DNA of 9,312 nucleotides from Thalassarchaeum sp002495735. GTDB lineage: Archaea; Thermoplasmatota; Poseidoniia; Poseidoniales; Thalassarchaeaceae. The translations under genes and the position numbers were made by a program. Below, one piece after another: positions 7,501-9,312 of this stretch (within the stretch, counting starts at the first letter, position 1; the number at the start of each line of letters is the position of its first letter). The stretch covers positions 1 to 9,312 of the forward strand of contig CALDRG010000072.1 of assembly GCA_937911265.1 (NCBI GenBank), in the 5' to 3' direction. The notes under the pieces were generated by a model. That model did not search any database. It saw only the letters and a list, made by a program, of their open reading frames with translations, and was not told the DNA's origin.

Positions 7501-9312
7501 TGACAGGGTGAACGATCAAGTTAACCGTGTCGTTCTTCCCATCGACTTCCAGATCGGCCGACACCGGATTCAACCAGTCAGCATCGAGGTCTAAGGTCCA
7601 ATTGCCACCAGGCAGGACCATCTGGAACTGCCCATTAGGCAACACCTGTCCACGCCAGCGGACATCTGTATCTAGGTTGTCAGCTGTAACGGTGACCGGT
7701 TCCCAGCCTCCGTATGTGGAGTGATATGGATTGGCTTCCCTGTTGATGTTGACTTGGCCATCGACCACGTATCCCGGCTTAGCTACCATACTGAGATGAT
7801 CTACAACCTCAGAGTCCACCAGTAACCCGTCTGCCGTAACTGTGAACCTAGTGCCGTTGACTAGGTTGAGAACTGATCCAGGAAGCTGCACGGTGGCATC
7901 AACAACCGCTCCTTCCGGGAGCACGACGGTGAAGCCGCCACTGCCGTTCGTCTGGGCAATAGTGCTGAAGCCTCCCCAATGGAACTCAACTACCACGTGG
8001 TCGAGAACCTTACCTTCTTCGGGCTCTGAGAATTCGGCGGAGAGGTTTTCCTCGTAATACACCAAACCCATTACGAGGCGGCTAACATGGAACTCGTAGT
8101 CCGCGTCGATGTCGTCCTCGCCGATTTCTATTTGCTCCCAGACCTGCAACTCCTCAGTAAGAGTGTGATTCATGATCCAGATGCCGCGCACCAGTTCGAC
8201 TAGGTAATCTCCAGAGGCGCTGTCAAACATCGCCATCACCGGCTCACCGGTGCCGTTCTTCAGCCGCAGCGTGACGTTTAGGTCGGGAACGTTCTGACCA
8301 TCCTCGAGCAATCGGAAGGTCAGGTCGGAGGTCTCGGGCACTGGCGATGGAAACGCCATCGCTGCGTCCTGCTCCGCGAGGAAGACGTAATCGACTGATA
8401 TCTCTGGGAAACCGTCGCCGTCAAGGTCGATTTGAGCGGTGTAATTGCCCGGGATAATCGGCCCGAACTCGAAGTCTCCCGCTTCGTCTGGAATCATCAG
8501 ACAGGGTGCGGTGCCGGTCTCATGGCAATCTGTGATGGCATCTGCAGGCTCCGAAGAGTTGTCGAGCAGCATGACTGCGCCCTCCAGCGGCGCTCCAGCT
8601 GCGTCAACGAGAGTCCCGCTGATTGAACCGCCTGCGATGTCGATAGATTTGACCTGTGGGTTGCCTACTAGAGGGATGCTGAACCCATCATCGAGATCGA
8701 TGCGGGTGCCGTCCTCGAAAATCACAGTGACGTCGTAGTCACCGGGAACTGCATCCACGACGTGGAATGTTCCCGGAAGCACCATCGGGCCGCTGAATAT
8801 CCCCTCGCCTTCGGACGAGGAGAATGTCCCATTGATTGTGCCGTATGAATCGAGTTCTTCCGAAGCGTTGACGGTGAACTCGCCGGAGCCCACCAGAGTG
8901 GCGTGACTCAGGCTCCTTACGAACTTAGTAGAGCCGTTTGAGGTGAAACGCCCGGTCGCGTTCATGGTCCCGTCCAGCAGGTAATCGCCCCCTTCCAGCA
9001 TACAAATCGATGCGTTCTCTGGTATGGTCGAGTTGACGTCGCAGGCCGTGATTTCGGCATCATCGTTGACAGACCCCGAAAGCGTCCCACGACCGGAGAA
9101 CTGGCCATCGCCAGTCAGGCTGTGGTTGTGAAGGATATTCTGAGTGTAGTTACCTGTGAAATCGCTCACGGTTACTATGCCCTGCGAGACTACTGAGCCC
9201 TCTCCTGTGAAGGTGACCTCGCCGATTCCACCAAAGGCCAGGTCGTGACCCTCCACGACACCGCTCGATGAATCAACTGTGTAGGGGGCGAGCTGTACGC
9301 GGTCCCAAGACG
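4547..9312 (-). CDS. Giant membrane-anchored modular surface protein (5'-truncated by window edge)
   Basis: At least 1587 residues. The frame is open up to 9312, so the real start and any signal peptide lie outside. A GTG at 9256 is in frame but has no signal peptide after it and 18 open codons before it. Order from the N side: a Gly-rich beta-repeat region (~8770-9312); about ten tandem modules of 87-100 residues (~6080-8760) resembling carboxypeptidase-regulatory/Cna-B-like transthyretin folds; a less clear region (~5350-6080); a NEW3-like domain (~5025-5335, with IQPGETISIGLKFTNPGNG); a CARDB-like domain (~4680-5010); and a membrane segment with a GGGKRR tail. About 45 N-x-S/T sequons and only six cysteines, in three close pairs, fit a glycosylated extracellular protein. 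No enzymatic motif is visible. A structural, adhesion or cell-envelope role is inferred. The subtilase gene follows 63 nt downstream. Confidence -1.
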   Translation of the reverse strand, partial: SWDRVQLAPYTVDSSSGVVEGHDLAFGGIGEVTFTGEGSVVSQGIVTVSDFTGNYTQNILHNHSLTGDGQFSGRGTLSGSVNDDAEITACDVNSTIPENASICMLEGGDYLLDGTMNATGRFTSNGSTKFVRSLSHATLVGSGEFTVNASEELDSYGTINGTFSSSEGEGIFSGPMVLPGTFHVVDAVPGDYDVTVIFEDGTRIDLDDGFSIPLVGNPQVKSIDIAGGSISGTLVDAAGAPLEGAVMLLDNSSEPADAITDCHETGTAPCLMIPDEAGDFEFGPIIPGNYTAQIDLDGDGFPEISVDYVFLAEQDAAMAFPSPVPETSDLTFRLLEDGQNVPDLNVTLRLKNGTGEPVMAMFDSASGDYLVELVRGIWIMNHTLTEELQVWEQIEIGEDDIDADYEFHVSRLVMGLVYYEENLSAEFSEPEEGKVLDHVVVEFHWGGFSTIAQTNGSGGFTVVLPEGAVVDATVQLPGSVLNLVNGTRFTVTADGLLVDSEVVDHLSMVAKPGYVVDGQVNINREANPYHSTYGGWEPVTVTADNLDTDVRWRGQVLPNGQFQMVLPGGNWTLDLDADWLNPVSADLEVDGKNDTVNLIVHPVNSTVTIEFFLDHSADNNASNGTYVAYPFSVTNYLDSTQTVYEVLANGTEWVSEGIAELMLEPGSYRIDVVISDPVAGDPFGTRVMTGTTQFDIGLNGNTVERSIGFDPEWRMNITFTNESGGVLADHLVRLTNVESGWMISHFTDTEGRWIAHVPEGDWIVTIDAFETSSGVQEILRDIVSVSAETASGNLSMSTGEVATFDLVLFEDYSEDILDGISLLLISEDGLGTVHLESTDSSGEVSVSVAPGNWNLELNMTEERVRWIVEPINDTSFEITAGDNPTLNLTAARMVEFGGNVFWDFNDDNSSDIGEGVENVTVTLFSDNTNISLLTDRIGDWFVYVPAGTDWLIQTAIEGFSDENLSASVNASPISVDVELMAGAVDVSGSISYIDAEQFATISDAVTLELIPVEGMVRDTVTPDKVLINGEWLGNWTAQIEPGNWILRATHEGQNLIAMGLVEADVAVGDSLDLELTIGGWILLETEWLDYDGTSRTLADTDIEGADMVGESELILNIGMGMRWVAPVDEEGVLEMLLITGTIDTSSEFEVVQRNLTMTYTGGQGLTVSPGQEAPLAVLSHVRITNHEISAITLNSSGSDPGFDGGVDDVSVLLDSEGGFQPVDFIIGIEYLGHEPFDSFSIIGGTAGTDMSDWLVEFHNGSGEWNTTAYFDMGLDNTLNFSNLNVRVTPANQSVAHSFEEGHSVTFNIMSQDGYRYDHTLTVRIPQIHGFELTEPMDESYGIQPGETISIGLKFTNPGNGDERFEFEFDDSELPEGWVRTGATSHTLGAFTDTTHTISVSAPANASDEDFKIYMSIRDKANNTYPDIEIHVQTSMPVLSIVSHELYSGGVDAISGQMTLFSVVVKNEGLIDAQMVQLNGTLCDNLNCNDLSGANGTDIRDVPANSEVVFEIALDLSNISPATYYVQFDINQTGFDSVEEYPSDQIKVRAPPIEDTTDWIGWLLGALLVAALLLLTRGGGKRRSSAPF
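4589..4639 (-). other. C-terminal membrane anchor of the giant surface protein
   Basis: Residues WIGWLLGALLVAALLLL form a hydrophobic segment of 17 residues, preceded by acidic residues (IEDTTD) and followed by TRGGGKRRSSAPF and the stop. The basic tail predicts an extracellular N-terminal body and a cytoplasmic C-terminus. No PGF-type archaeosortase motif precedes the segment, so a plain membrane anchor is the better reading. Confidence -1.
4680..5335 (-). other. C-terminal NEW3-like and CARDB-like domains
   Basis: Two consecutive beta-sandwich domains precede the anchor. The first has IQPGETISIGLKFTNPGNG followed by DERFEFEF and an ELPEGW segment, the usual pattern of NEW3 domains. The second runs from VLSIVSHELYSG through FSVVVKNEGLIDA to TYYVQFDIN, the pattern of CARDB (cell-adhesion related) domains, and contains the Cys pair CDNLNC. 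Both families are common juxtamembrane modules in archaeal surface proteins. Assignment is by eye. Confidence -1.
6080..8760 (-). repeat. Array of about ten 87-100-residue beta-sandwich modules
   Basis: Successive modules end with a Pro-Gly-x-aromatic-type strand: VPGDYDVTV (~8740), IPGNYTAQI (~8445), VRGIWIM (~8185), LPEGAVVDATV (~7900), LPGGNWTLDL (~7600), LEPGSYRIDV (~7312), VPEGDWIVTI (~7028), VAPGNWNLEL (~6757), VPAGTDWLIQ (~6465) and IEPGNWILRA (~6184). Neighbouring signatures are 260-300 nt apart. The signature matches the last strand of carboxypeptidase-regulatory-like/Cna-B-like folds, usually PPGxYxL, here mostly with Trp. Sequence between signatures is strongly diverged, so the array is old rather than a recent duplication. 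Confidence -1.
6541..6625 (-). other. SdrD-B-like module start with acidic loop
   Basis: Within the ninth module the sequence GGNVFWDFNDDNSSDIGEG followed by VENVTVTLF matches the pattern V-W-x-D-x-N-x-D-x-x-x-D-x-G-E-x-x-x-x-x-V-x-V-x-L. That pattern is typical of SdrD B-type repeats, where the Asp/Asn residues bind Ca2+. It is the only module in the array with this clear acidic loop. Calcium binding is inferred from family knowledge. Confidence -1.
8770..9312 (-). repeat. Gly-rich short beta-repeat region
   Basis: Alternating short segments of the form G-x-G-x-F-x-G-x-G-T occur repeatedly: GEVTFTGEGSV, LTGDGQFSGRGTLSG, LLDGTMNATGRF, LVGSGEFTVNAS, and GTINGTFSSSEGEGIFSG. Gly recurs every few residues with hydrophobic or hydroxyl residues between. 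This suggests stacked short beta strands, as in a solenoid or sheet, and the stretch has no recognised family. One Cys pair lies inside it. It runs off the right edge. Confidence -1.

Noticed and set aside
9254..9256. GTG at 9256 as start of the giant surface protein
   Set aside because: The frame is open for all 18 codons upstream to the window edge, no signal peptide follows the GTG, and no ribosome site precedes it. The gene is more likely 5'-truncated by the window.
1..9312. CRISPR arrays, tRNA or rRNA genes, insertion sequences, phage or defence genes
   Set aside because: No regularly spaced DNA repeats, tRNA-like cloverleaf, transposase motifs or terminal inverted repeats were seen; coding sequence fills nearly the whole window.

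Overview
The window reads as three large genes, all on the minus strand and head to tail (transcribed right to left), covering about 98% of the sequence. All three encode proteins that act at or outside the cell membrane. Base composition is roughly balanced. The traits point to an archaeon, most plausibly a marine planktonic euryarchaeon of the Marine Group II (Poseidoniales) type: giant acidic ectodomains dense in N-x-S/T sequons, a single C-terminal membrane anchor with a basic tail, a TATA-like box about 26 nt upstream of an ATG that lacks a Shine-Dalgarno, and no bacterial -35/-10 pattern. This placement is inference from style; there is no rRNA or other marker gene here.

Layout, in order of transcription. 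(1) Positions 9312 to 4547: a giant surface protein of at least 1587 residues. Its 5' end lies outside the window, because the frame stays open to the right edge. It has a Gly-rich beta-repeat region, then about ten tandem modules of 87-100 residues, each closing with a Pro-Gly-x-Trp/Tyr-like signature, then two C-terminal beta-sandwich domains and a membrane anchor. (2) Positions 4483 to 3248: a complete 411-residue subtilisin-family (S8) serine protease, tethered by an N-terminal membrane segment, with catalytic D116, H153, N248 and S332. (3) Positions 3161 to 1: the first 1053 residues of a secreted protein with a Sec signal peptide, a long right-handed parallel beta-helix region, a transthyretin-like domain, a Cys-bracketed Asp-rich (probably Ca-binding) loop and tandem Ig-like domains. 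It continues past the left edge.

The two intergenic gaps are 63 and 86 nt, and neither holds a convincing terminator (no T-run). The first gap carries a Shine-Dalgarno for the protease and a weak TATA-like element. The second carries a better TATA-like element placed for leaderless transcription of the beta-helix gene, a short GC hairpin, and a 12/11-nt direct repeat on either side of the hairpin. A simple reading is one surface-protein transcription unit with a possible internal promoter. Whether the tethered protease trims or sheds its giant neighbours is an attractive but untested idea.

I found no mobile element, CRISPR array, tRNA, rRNA or known defence system. The most interesting features are the size and regularity of the module array, the unusual Ser-motif of the subtilase, the pairing of a tethered protease with two giant ectodomains, and the direct-repeat/hairpin/TATA arrangement in the second gap.
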